A stretch of DNA of 64,000 nucleotides, taken from assembly GCA_963764215.1 (NCBI GenBank), contig CAVXRS010000005.1:558001-622000 (forward strand), in the 5' to 3' direction. Positions 17,795 through 27,022 of this stretch are shown piece by piece (positions within the stretch are counted from its first letter, which is position 1; every line of letters begins with the position of its first letter). Under the pieces are notes generated by a model, which did no database searches, was not told where the DNA came from, and was given only the letters and a program-made list of their open reading frames with translations. Position numbers and translations under genes: made by a program. The DNA comes from JAFDWI01 sp963764215 (GTDB taxonomy: Bacteria; Actinomycetota; Acidimicrobiia; Acidimicrobiales; Iamiaceae).

Positions 17795-19668
17795 GCGTGC
17801 GACGACTCAACCGCAGGATCTGGGAGAAGCCGCCACCCCCGCCGGTGGACAGTCAGCGATCGGATCTTCCCCACACCTGGGCTGATGTCCGGCGACTTGT
17901 CTCCCGGCTGGCCCCGATCGCGCGACCGTACAAGCGGGAGTTCTTCAAGTCGCTGGCGATGGTGGTGGCCTACGCGTTGACGATCCTGGCCGGCCCCTAC
18001 CTGCTCAAGTTGGCGATCGACAAGGGATTGCGCCAGGGCGACGGGCGCACCTTGAACGTGATCGTCGCGGTGTACGCGGTGGTGGCGGTCTTGTCATGGT
18101 TCTTCGAACGGGAGCAGATCCGCAGCATGTGCCGGGTGGGCGAGTCGTTTCTGCGGGATCTGCGGGCGAAGGTCTTCGACCACCTCCTGTCGCTGTCGAT
18201 GCCCTACTACGACCGGGAACCCGCCGGCGTGGTCGTGTCACGGATGACCGCCGACATCGACGTGATGGAGAACCTCGTGCAGCAGGGCTTGATCCTGGTC
18301 ACGATGAACCTGGTGCTGATGGCCGTGTCGGTCGTGGTGTTGGCGCTGGTTTCGTGGCAGCTGCTGCTGCTGTGCACGATTCCGGTGCCGTTCGTGGCCT
18401 GGGCGGCGATCAAGTACAACCGGGACACCAACCGTTCCTATCTGCTCGTGCGCGATTGGATCGGGCTGACGCTGACGTCGTTGCAGGAGGGCATCAGTGG
18501 CATCCGGGTGATCCAGGCCTTCGATCGCTCCGACGTGGAGGTCCAGCGATTTTCGCGGCGGAACGGTGGTCTGTTCGACGAGTACATGCGTTCGGTGTGG
18601 ATCTCGTGCTGGTTCCTGCCGGTGATCGACCTGGCCGGCATGGTCACCACCGGTCTGGTCATCGGTGTGGGGGGACTGATGACCTTGCACGGGGTGGTCA
18701 CCATCGGGACGATCACCTTCTTCGTGCTGACCCTGTCGAACCTGTTCGACCCCGTCCAGCAGCTCAGCCAGTATGTGAACCAGGTCCAGCAGGCCGGCGC
18801 GGGGCTCGCGAAGTTGGCCGACCTGTTGGACGAGCCGATCCAGGTGCCCGAACCCGAAACGCCGGTACCCGCTCCGAACCGGGGAGAGATCACGGTCCGG
18901 GGGTTGTGGTTCGGCTATGGCGACACCGCGGAGCTCGCGGCGTTGCTCGAGGATTCCGGAGGTGACGCCGCAGAACGGTTCGTGTTGCGCGACATCGACC
19001 TGGAAATCGCCGACGGCGAGCGGATCGCGTTGGTCGGCCCGACCGGTGCGGGGAAGTCGACCCTGGCCAAGTTGATTGCCCGGTTGTACGACCCGGTGGC
19101 CGGGTCGGTGACCTTCGGTGGGGTGGATGTGCGCGACGTGTCGGGGATCGAGCTGCGTCGACGCATCTGTGTGGTGCCCCAGGAGGGGTTCCTGTTCTCG
19201 GGCAGCATTCTGGACAACGTGCGGATCGCCCGGCCCGGCGCCACCGACGAGGAGATCCTGGCGGCGTTCGATTCGGTGGGGGTGCGGGAGCGGTTCGAGG
19301 CGCTACCCGAGGGGCTGGACACCGAGGTGCACGAACGCGGGTCGCGGTTGTCCGCGGGGGAGAAGCAGCTCGTTTCGTTGGTGCGCGCGGCGTTGGCCGA
19401 CCCCGCGGTGCTGGTGCTGGACGAGGCGACGTCGTCGCTCGACCCGGGGACCGAAGCAGTCGTCGAACATGCGATGGAACGCCTGATGGTGGGACGCAGC
19501 GTCATCGTGATCGCCCACCGCCTGTCCACGGCCCGTCGGGCCGACCGGGTCGGCGTGGTGGCTGACGGTCGCCTCGCCGAGCTGGGTTCCCACGATGAGC
19601 TCGTTGCCATCGGGGGGCGTTATGCCGCCCTGTACGAGAACTGGGTCAGCGGGCTCGCCACGGCGTGA
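17791..19668 (+). CDS. ABC exporter half-transporter, catalytic-site subunit (subunit 2)
   Basis: The second half of a heterodimeric exporter has 625 residues with membrane helices at about 45-310. Its ATPase domain has Walker A GPTGAGKST, Q-loop Gln (VVPQEGFLF), a catalytic Glu (LVLDEATSS) and the H-loop IAHRLST. Its signature is LSAGE instead of LSGGQ. In the dimer this altered signature would face the Walker motifs of subunit 1, so both defects fall in one degenerate site while the other site stays canonical. An insertion (AALLEDSGGDAAERF) follows the first strand of the ATPase domain. The start ATGA overlaps the previous stop. Confidence 0.9.
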   Translation: MSVRRLNRRIWEKPPPPPVDSQRSDLPHTWADVRRLVSRLAPIARPYKREFFKSLAMVVAYALTILAGPYLLKLAIDKGLRQGDGRTLNVIVAVYAVVAVLSWFFEREQIRSMCRVGESFLRDLRAKVFDHLLSLSMPYYDREPAGVVVSRMTADIDVMENLVQQGLILVTMNLVLMAVSVVVLALVSWQLLLLCTIPVPFVAWAAIKYNRDTNRSYLLVRDWIGLTLTSLQEGISGIRVIQAFDRSDVEVQRFSRRNGGLFDEYMRSVWISCWFLPVIDLAGMVTTGLVIGVGGLMTLHGVVTIGTITFFVLTLSNLFDPVQQLSQYVNQVQQAGAGLAKLADLLDEPIQVPEPETPVPAPNRGEITVRGLWFGYGDTAELAALLEDSGGDAAERFVLRDIDLEIADGERIALVGPTGAGKSTLAKLIARLYDPVAGSVTFGGVDVRDVSGIELRRRICVVPQEGFLFSGSILDNVRIARPGATDEEILAAFDSVGVRERFEALPEGLDTEVHERGSRLSAGEKQLVSLVRAALADPAVLVLDEATSSLDPGTEAVVEHAMERLMVGRSVIVIAHRLSTARRADRVGVVADGRLAELGSHDELVAIGGRYAALYENWVSGLATA

Positions 19669-19767
19669 CTTGTCGGAGTCGTCGCCCACGGGGCTTTCGG
19701 CGACACGGCGCCAGCAGGAGGAGCGTCCGAGCGGTCCTGGGGTGCCGAGCGGGCGGCCGCGGTCACG

Positions 19768-20719
19768 GTGTGCGAGGCTGTGGTCGTGGACGCCTGTTGT
19801 GGCCCCCCCAGAAGCACGGGCAGTCCGGTCTCCGGGGAGTCCGGACCATACGATGTCGGCACTGCTGGGGACGAGTTCGCGCTGGACCTCGTTCCGGTCC
19901 CCGGCGGCAGTTTCGAAATGGGAACCGACGACCCCAAGGGGTATCCGGACGACGGGGAAGGTCCCGTCCACCGCGTGACCCTCGACCCGTTCGCCATCGG
20001 ACGGTATGCGGTCACGAACGACCAATTCGACGCGTTCACCGCGGCGACCGGCTACCGAACCACCGCCGAGCAGTTCGGCACCACGTTCGTGTTTGCGGGC
20101 CTTCTGCCCGACGATTTCCCGGACACTCGTGGCGTCGCAGCAGCACCGTGGTGGCGGGAAGTCCTCGGTGCCGATTTCCGTCATCCCGAAGGACCCCAGA
20201 GTGCGATCGGTCCACGCGGGGATCACCCGGTTGTCCACGTGAGCTGGCTCGACGCCATGGCGTTCTGTGCATGGAGTGGGACCCGACTGCCGACCGAAGC
20301 CGAATGGGAGTTCGCGGCCAGGGGTGGGATCGACGGGATGCATTTCCTGGGGTAGCGAGCGTGAACCGGGCAGCGAACACCGGATGAACGTCTTCCAAGG
20401 CGAATTCCCCCAGCATGACACGGGCGATGACGGCTGGGTCGGAACGTGTCCGGTCGGTACGTTCCCACCCAACGGATTCGGCCTGTACGAGATGACCGGC
20501 AATGTCTGGGAGTGGTGCAACGACTGGTTCGAGCCGGGCTCCTACGCACGGTCATCGGCCGAGAACCCGAGGGGTCCGGACAACGGGGTGGCCCGGGTCA
20601 TGCGCGGCGGCTCGTATCTCTGCCACGAGAGTTACTGCTGGCGGTACCGGGTGGATTCCCGCAGTGCGAATACGCCGGACAGCACCACGGGCAATTGCGG
20701 CTTTCGCGTCGTTCGCTGA
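19768..20719 (+). CDS. Formylglycine-generating enzyme (frameshifted)
   Basis: FGE/SUMF1 family enzyme that oxidises the sulfatase active-site Cys to formylglycine. The first frame has LVPVPGGSFEMGTDDP, FAIGRYAVTNDQF, VVHVSWLDAMAFCAWSG and RLPTEAEWEFAARGG. After about 20347 the reading moves by one base and resumes at WGSEREPGSEHRMNVFQGEFP. The C-terminal part has ETMTGNVWEW-like YEMTGNVWEWCNDW and both catalytic cysteines (SYLCHESYCWRYR). One extra C in TTCCTGGGG would restore one frame of about 317 residues, so a sequence error is likely. A Cys-type sulfatase lies 1.8 kb downstream. Confidence 0.87.
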
Positions 20720-20878
20720 CCACCGGGACGCCCGCCACCACGCGCGAGAGCGCAGACGTGCCGCTTGTCGTTCCCGCCGACGTCGGCAGATCTTGGAGGA
20801 GTTGGCCGACGGCGTGATGGAGGACGAGTGGGTCGTTGTCGATCGGCCAGCGCCGCGCGCCTCCCCGGCGGTCTGCCG

Positions 20879-21172
20879 TCAGGAGGCGAGGATCTTGGCC
20901 TTCTGCGCCGCGAACTCGGCATCGGTCACGACACCTTGGCTCCGGAGCTCGGCGAGCTTCGTCAACTGGTCGACCGACGTTTCCGGGGACGGCGGAGCCG
21001 GGGGCGCCGGAGCGCTTTGCACGTACTGCTGTTGTTCGTACGCCTGGGATTCGGCCTGCGTTTGATAGCGCCGGTCCTGGCGTCGTTGAACGCGGCCGGA
21101 CACCGCGGTCGCCGTGCCGGCAATGACCGCGGTGCCGACTGCGGCTCGCATGATCGGTCGTCGTCGCAACAT
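20879..21172 (-). CDS. SHOCT-domain membrane protein
   Basis: Small protein of 97 residues with one N-terminal hydrophobic segment (about 8-25), a Gln/Tyr-rich then Pro-rich linker and a C-terminal SHOCT motif (LTKLAELRSQGVVTDAEF then AAQKAKILAS). SHOCT domains are short oligomerisation or anchoring modules of unclear function. It lies 15 nt downstream of the DUF6325 gene on the same strand, a frequent actinobacterial pairing. The next gene on the other strand ends in an almost identical SHOCT motif. Confidence 0.82.
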   Translation of the reverse strand: MLRRRPIMRAAVGTAVIAGTATAVSGRVQRRQDRRYQTQAESQAYEQQQYVQSAPAPPAPPSPETSVDQLTKLAELRSQGVVTDAEFAAQKAKILAS

Positions 21173-21187
21173 GTCGTGCTCGCTTTC

Positions 21188-21607
21188 TCAGCCGGCGTCA
21201 GCCAGCGTTGGTTCCAGGGTCTCCGCCAGGTCTCCGGGGATTCGAAGGCCTTCGATCAGTTCGCCTCCCGCCCTTCTGAGCGCGTCGCCGAACGGACGCG
21301 CCCAGAGATCCTCCCAGACGATCATCAGGAGCGCGGTACCGCCGTCGATCGATGCCGCGGCGTGCTCGATGTCTTCGGGCCCGATCACACCACCGACCTC
21401 GCCGTCGAGCGCGGCCAGTGCGCTGGCGCTCTCGTTCTCGTCGACCTCGAGCACGGCAATCGTGCCGTCCTCACCTTTGGCAACCAACACCAGGTCGACG
21501 AGGCGGATCAGGCCGGAATCGATCAGATGGGCCAGCTCTGCGGCGATCTCGCCGGAGAAGTGGGTCTCGGGGAACCCGATGATGATGGACTCCAAGGATG
21601 CGGACAT
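21188..21607 (-). CDS. DUF6325/DUF1269-like protein
   Basis: The 139-residue protein begins SASLESIIIGFPETHFSGEIA and contains LIDSGLIRLVDLVLVAKGEDG and GGTALLMIVWEDLWARPF, the family pattern of a ferredoxin-like fold of unknown function. The ATG at 21607 has GGAG 5 nt upstream; the reading frame extends further upstream, but those residues are Arg/Pro-rich and unlikely to be coding. It heads a two-gene operon with the SHOCT protein. A role in envelope or stress homeostasis is only a guess from family context. Confidence 0.78.
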   Translation of the reverse strand: MSASLESIIIGFPETHFSGEIAAELAHLIDSGLIRLVDLVLVAKGEDGTIAVLEVDENESASALAALDGEVGGVIGPEDIEHAAASIDGGTALLMIVWEDLWARPFGDALRRAGGELIEGLRIPGDLAETLEPTLADAG

Positions 21608-21841
21608 GAATGCTCCAAAGCTGGGGACGACCTCGGGCGCGTCGCCGGATTCGGCTGCGCGTGCTGACCCGAACCTACGCCAGGCACGTCGACCTGGCAT
21701 CCCCCACAGTGGGCGATCTGGCACTTCGGGCTCGCCGCGGTCACTCCGAATGCCGGCCGCCCCCAAGGCTGACCGTAGCGGTCGAGTTCGGACACCGGCG
21801 GCCAGGGAATCGTCCGGTTTGGGTGATGTGGCGCAGATCCG

Positions 21842-21853
21842 CGGTACGTACCG
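21842..21853. promoter_or_regulatory. 12-bp perfect palindrome upstream of SHOCT gene
   Basis: CGGTACGTACCG is fully self-complementary and ends 29 nt before the GTG at 21883. Its position suits a dimeric repressor or activator site, but no regulator is encoded next to it. Confidence 0.35.
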
Positions 21854-21882
21854 TCAGAAGGTCACCCACAAAGGAGAGCACC

Positions 21883-22275
21883 GTGCTTGCTTACGACTAT
21901 CCCATTCTCGGGTTGTTCTGGACGTTCCTGATCTTTGCCATCTGGGTCGCCTGGCTGATCCTGCTGTTCCATGTGTTCGTCGACATCTTCCGCTCCGACA
22001 TGCACGGCGTGTCGAAAGGGATCTGGGCGATATTCGTGATCGCCGTACCCTTTCTCGGGGTCTTCATCTACCTCATCGCGCAAGGAGGCTCGATGGCGCA
22101 GCGGAGTGCCGATCGCATGCAGGAGAACGAAGCGGCCTACGCGTCCTATGTGCAAAGCGTCGCCGGGAGCAACAGCGCAGCGAGCGAGCTGACGCAGCTC
22201 GCCGACCTTCACCGGAATGGGGCGCTCACCGACGCCGAGTTCGAGGCGCAGAAGGCTTCGATCCTCGCAAGCTGA
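21883..22275 (+). CDS. Membrane protein with PLDc_N-like helices and SHOCT domain
   Basis: The 130-residue protein has two transmembrane helices (about 10-35 and 48-68; FWTFLIFAIWVAWLILLFHVF and IWAIFVIAVPFLGVFIYLIA) like the PLDc_N membrane module, followed by a charged linker and a SHOCT motif (LTQLADLHRNGALTDAEF). The GTG start is decided by AAGGAG at 21871-21876 with a 6-nt spacer; the longer reading frame upstream is not credible. It is divergent from the DUF6325-SHOCT pair, giving two SHOCT proteins back to back. Confidence 0.85.
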   Translation: MLAYDYPILGLFWTFLIFAIWVAWLILLFHVFVDIFRSDMHGVSKGIWAIFVIAVPFLGVFIYLIAQGGSMAQRSADRMQENEAAYASYVQSVAGSNSAASELTQLADLHRNGALTDAEFEAQKASILAS

Positions 22276-22502
22276 ACGTTCCGAAATCTTGACGCGGTCG
22301 ACCTCGAGCATCGAACGGGCCAGGGTTGTCGCACAAGCGCCGGCAAACGCAGGGCGCCTCGGCCACACCTGACCGGCGTGTGCGGCAGGATCACCCAGTT
22401 TGGCGGATGCCGACAGGCGGTGGCTCCTTCACAATTGGACGATGACTGCGCGTGACGCGCCCCAGTCGAGTAGCCGACGTGACCATCGAACGGAGATCAA
22501 CC

Positions 22503-24876
22503 ATGGCGAACCGCCCGGACCAACACGCTCGCTCGATGCTCCCGATCCCGGACCGACCAAAGCCGGGACACACCACATATGACGCGCGTGATCCAGAGAC
22601 GGACTTTCCGCCGATCGAGCCGCTGCTTCCTCCAGAAGGTGCGCCGAACGTCCTGATCGTCCTGCTCGACGACGTCGGGTTCGGCGCCTCGTCAGCGTTC
22701 GGTGGGCCGTGCTCCACGCCGAACGCCGAACGTCTGGCCGCGGGCGGTCTTCGGTACAACCGCTTCCACACGACCGCATTGTGCGCACCGACGCGTCAAG
22801 CGATGCTCACCGGCCGCAACCACCACTCGGTCGGCATGGGCAGCATCACCGAGACCGCCACCTCCGCGCCCGGCAACAGTTCGGTTCGGCCGAACACCAA
22901 AGCCCCGCTGGCAATGACGTTGAAGCTCAACGGCTACTCGACCGCCCAGTTCGGAAAATGCCACGAGGTCCCCGTCTGGCAATCCTCACCGATCGGCCCG
23001 TTCGACGCGTGGCCGTCAGGGGGTGGGGGTTTCGAGACGTTCTACGGCTTCATCGGCGGTGAGAACAATCAGTGGGATCCGGCGCTCTACGACGGCACCA
23101 CGCCGGTCGAGCCACCAGGGACACCGGAACAGGGCTACCACCTCACCGAGGATCTGGCCGATCATGCGGTGAGCTGGATCCGCCAGCAGAAGGCTCTGAT
23201 GCCCGACCGGCCGTTCTTCGCGTACTTTGCGCCCGGCGCGACCCACGCCCCGCACCATGTGCCCAGGGAGTGGGCCGACAAGTACGCGGGGAAATTCGAT
23301 GACGGCTGGGATGCTCGAGCGCGAGCGCACCTTCGCGAGGCAGAAGGAAATGGGCATCATCCCCGAGGACGCCGGACTCACTGCCCGGCACGACGAGATC
23401 ACTTCCTGGGACGACATGCCGGACGAAATGAAGCCGGTGCTCGCTCGCGAAATGGAGGTCTACGCCGGATTCCTCGAGCACACCGACCACCACGTCGGGC
23501 GCGTCATCCAGGCGATCGAGGACCTGGGCGTGATGGACAACACCATCATCTACTACATCGTCGGCGACAACGGAGCGTCGGCCGAGGGCACCATGAACGG
23601 CGCGTTCAACGAGATGGCCAACTTCAACGGGATGGCCGCGCTGGAAACCCCCGAGTTCATGCGTTCCAAGATGGACGAGTTCGGTACCCCGAGTTCCTAC
23701 AACCACTACTCCGTCGGGTGGGCGTGGGCGATGAACACCCCCTTCCAGTGGACCAAACAAGTTGCGTCGCACTGGGGTGGCACGCGCAACGGCACGATCG
23801 TCCACTGGCCCGACGGCATCGACGAACCGGGCGGTCTGCGGTCGCAGTTCACCCACGTGATCGACATCGCCCCCACGATCCTCGAAGCGGCAGGCCTTCC
23901 GGAGCCGACCATGGTGAACGGTGTGCAACAGAGCCCGATGGAGGGGACGAGCATGGTCTACTCGTTCCGCGAGTCCTCCGCGGAGGAGCGCCACGACCTT
24001 CAGTACTTCGAGATGTTCGGCAACCGCGGAATCTACGACAAGGGCTGGAGTGCGGTCACCAAGCACAAGACACCCTGGATCCTGGTCGGTGGCGATGTGC
24101 CGGCGTTCGACGACGACGTCTGGGAGTTGTACGACGGCACCACGGACTTCAGCCAGGCCGTGGACCTGAGCAAGGAGCAACCCGAGCGGCTCGCCGATCT
24201 GCAGCGGAAGTGGCTCATCGAAGCAACCAAGTACAACGTGCTCCCGATGGACGACCGCACCGGAGAGCGGCTCGTTCCGAGCATGGCCGGTCGACCGACG
24301 CTGATCCACAGTGACACACAGACGTTCTTTGCGGGCATGGGTCGACTGTCCGAGAACAGCGTCGTGAGCATCAAGAATCGTTCCTTCTCGCTCACCGCGG
24401 AGGTGGACGTACCCGACGCAGGGACCAGCGGCGTGGTCATTGCCCAGGGAGGCAGGTTCGGCGGCTGGTCGGTGTACGCCTTGAACGGTCACCTGAAGTT
24501 CGCGTACAACGTGCTCGGGATCCAGGAATTCATCGTGGGTTCCGACAGCAAGCTGCCCACGGGGACACATCAGGTGCGCATGGAATTCGCCTACGACGGC
24601 GGCGGGCTCGCCAAGGGCGGTGACGTGACGCTGTACTGCGACGGAAACCAGATCGGTGCCGGGCGGGTCGAGGCGACCCAGCCGATGGTCTTCTCGGCGG
24701 ACGAGACGACCGACATCGGCTATGAGTCGGGAACGACGGTGAGCTCGGACTACGACAATTCCACGAGCCGCTTCACCGGCAAGGTCCACTGGGTCGAGCT
24801 CAGTGTCGGACCGAACGACAGCGATCACTTCATCGACCCCGAAGAGCGACACCGCATCGCGCTCGCGCAGCAGTAG
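22503..24876 (+). CDS. Type I sulfatase, Cys-type (frameshifted)
   Basis: Arylsulfatase-family hydrolase of about 790 residues. Metal ligands are in VLLDDVGFG (Asp55-56). The sulfatase signature is LCAPTRQAMLTGR, with Cys94 as the residue that FGE would convert to formylglycine. Later family segments are FFAYFAPGATHAPHHVP, IYYIVGDNGASAEG and EMFGNRGIYDKGW. A C-terminal beta-rich region (after about 600) looks like a jelly-roll. The frame changes once near 23305, between KFDDGWD and ERERTFARQKEMG. No signal peptide is visible. The ATG has GGAG 7 nt upstream. The FGE gene lies upstream on the same strand. Confidence 0.9.
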
Positions 24877-24911
24877 CAGGCCCTCGAAGTCGCCCAAGAC
24901 GGGAGCGCCCG

Positions 24912-25871
24912 ATGGCTGACGTGCCCAATCCCGACCCTCCGGTCGTCCACGCCGCGGACGAACGCCGTCACAAGCCGGCATCCGACGCGCTGTGGAACGA
25001 ATCGTGGTATTTCGACGTCGCCGACCCGGTGAACGAGGTCGGTGCCTACCTGCGCTTCGGGCTGTATCCGAATCTGGGGCGCACGTGGTTCCAGCTCACG
25101 GTCGTCGGCCGGGATCGACCGCTGGTGATGCTGCACGACGAGACCGCTCCGTCGGCAACGGGGGACGGCATGCACCTCGTGACCGAGAGGTGGTCGTGTG
25201 CGATGACGATCGAAGAGCCGCTTCGGCGGTTTCGCGTGGGTCGCATCGGGAACCGCCGACCGATTCGACGACCCGGCCGCGGTCTACCGCGGCGAGCACG
25301 GTTCGCCCTTACCCGTCGAGGTCGACCTCACCTGGAGTTCGGTGGCCCCGCCGTACCACTACGGCGTGACGACCCGTTACGAGGTGTCGTCGCAGGTGAC
25401 GGGCACGATCCGGGTCGGCGACGAGCGGATCGCCGTCGACGCGCCGGGTCAGCGCGACCATTCCTGGGCGGTCCGTGACTGGTGGGCGTTCGGCTGGTGC
25501 TGGTCCGCGGGCGCGCTCGACGACGGCAGCCATTTCCACTTCTCCGACATTCGCCTGCCCCAACGGCACGGTGGGTTTCGGCTACCGCGTGCCCCCGGGC
25601 GGCGAGCTGGCGCCGGCCTCGACGGTCACCGCCACCGAGCAGCTCGGCGCCGACGACTTCCCGACGAGCGCCGCGACTGACGATCGACGACCACGGTGGC
25701 GACGAGGGCCTCGTGATGGACGTCAGCCGATCGCGTTCGGCCCGTTGGTGTTCACCGCGGACGAGGGGCGGGTCGACCCACTTTCCCCGGGCGCTGTGTG
25801 CGTTCCGCACGCCTGACGGTCGGACCGGGACGGGGTGGACCGAATGGAACCAGGTGCTCGATCCGCCCTGA
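24912..25871 (+). pseudogene. CrtC/AttH-like lipocalin-fold protein, multiply frameshifted
   Basis: The gene begins MADVPNPDPPVVHAADERR after GGGAG and encodes about 320 residues if the frames are joined. Recognisable pieces are NESWYFDVADPVNEVGAYLR, APPYHYGVTTRYEVSSQV, GQRDHSWAVRDWWAFGWCW, NGTVGFGYRVPPGGELAP, LTIDDHGGDEGLVMDVS and GRTGTGWTEWNQVLDPP. The W-rich RDHSWAVRDWW block recalls hydratase-like CrtC/AttH and DUF7064/7065 proteins; this assignment is tentative. At least five frame changes (near 25245, 25555, 25675, 25730 and 25805) fall within 600 bp. It is either a decaying gene or a stretch of poor sequence. Confidence 0.6.
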
Positions 25872-25940
25872 CCGGCGCGGTCGGCGTTCGGTCCGGTTCT
25901 CCGCCACATGCCGGCAGTGTCGCCGGGCACCGGCGGGAGT

Positions 25941-27020
25941 TCAGTTGCCCGAGGTGGCCGCGGTCGTGGTGGGGGCAGGAGGCGGCGCCTTCAGATGTCG
26001 CTTTTCGATCAGCTCGGGGGCGAACAGCGCGATGATCCGATTCATGCCGGTCATGGTCGGGTGCACCCCGTCACCGGCGCGCACCAGCTCCTCCTTGCCG
26101 CTTCCGTCAGGGAGGTAGGCGACGAACCCGCCGTCGGGGCCGTTCAGTGCCTTGCCCGCGTCGACGAAGGTGACCGAGTCGGGGCGGGCCGCGGCCTCGG
26201 TTCGGGCCAGTGCGTTGATGGTCGGGACGTACTGGTTGAGGTGGGACTTGCCCATGGCGGGCATGCCGATCCAGTAGACCGACACCCCTTTGCGGGACGC
26301 GATGTTCATGATCTGGGCAATCCGCCGTTGGTACTCGGCTTTCCATTCGTCGATGTGGGTGATCGGGATCCAACCGTCGCTGGTGCGAAGGTCCTGGTCG
26401 TCGTTGCCGCCCATGAAGAACACCACCACGTCGGGGTTGTCGCGATCCATGTCCTGCGACAATTCGGTGGGCCAGTCCACGACGTCCGGTCGGGCCAGGC
26501 CCGTACCCACGTGTTCGTCCTCGGTGACCTTGGCCGGCAGACCCGCCAGTGCGTTCGACAACGCCGGACCCACATAGCCGGAAAGTGAGTCGCCGGCGAC
26601 CAGGATCCTCAACGGGTCCTGGCTCGTCGGGGTGCGATAGTGGGGCAACGTGGTCGTGGTGGTGGATCCCGGGGCAGGCCCCGTGGTGGTCGGGTGCCGG
26701 TCCGCGAGCTCGACGCCCTTGGTCGGCGTGATCTTGGTGGTCTGCTCGTGGCCGGTCGCCCGAGCCAGCCACGTGCGGGGACGGTCGATCCGCAGCGTCC
26801 GGGAAACCCAACGGATCGGGTGCATGACGGTCAGCGCCGCGCTGCGGGTGAGGCCAGGTTGCTGGCGTTCAGCGGTGCGGGTCAACCCATCCGCGTCGAG
26901 GAAGAGCACCAGCGCCAGCGTGGTGAGGGTGATGAGGATCGCGTACCCCGCAGGCTGCCGGCGCCGCGGCGTCGGCTCGTGGGGGAACTGATCGCCTTTG
27001 TCGGGATCGGAGCTGACCAT
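25941..27020 (-). CDS. Membrane-anchored SGNH/GDSL hydrolase (DUF459-like)
   Basis: The 359-residue protein has one N-terminal membrane helix (about 25-41), a long Thr/Pro-rich linker (to about 130) and an extracytoplasmic SGNH domain. Block I is ILVAGDSLSGY with nucleophile Ser145, block III is FFMGGNDDQ, and block V is GDGVHPTMTG with the catalytic Asp/His. It starts 2 nt after the stop of the MBOAT gene, so the two form an operon. MBOAT plus SGNH pairs commonly O-acetylate extracellular polysaccharides or lipids, so a transesterase or deacetylase role is inferred. A much longer reading frame upstream lies inside the MBOAT gene and is not used. Confidence 0.88.
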   Translation of the reverse strand: MVSSDPDKGDQFPHEPTPRRRQPAGYAILITLTTLALVLFLDADGLTRTAERQQPGLTRSAALTVMHPIRWVSRTLRIDRPRTWLARATGHEQTTKITPTKGVELADRHPTTTGPAPGSTTTTTLPHYRTPTSQDPLRILVAGDSLSGYVGPALSNALAGLPAKVTEDEHVGTGLARPDVVDWPTELSQDMDRDNPDVVVFFMGGNDDQDLRTSDGWIPITHIDEWKAEYQRRIAQIMNIASRKGVSVYWIGMPAMGKSHLNQYVPTINALARTEAAARPDSVTFVDAGKALNGPDGGFVAYLPDGSGKEELVRAGDGVHPTMTGMNRIIALFAPELIEKRHLKAPPPAPTTTAATSGN

Positions 27021-27022
27021 GA

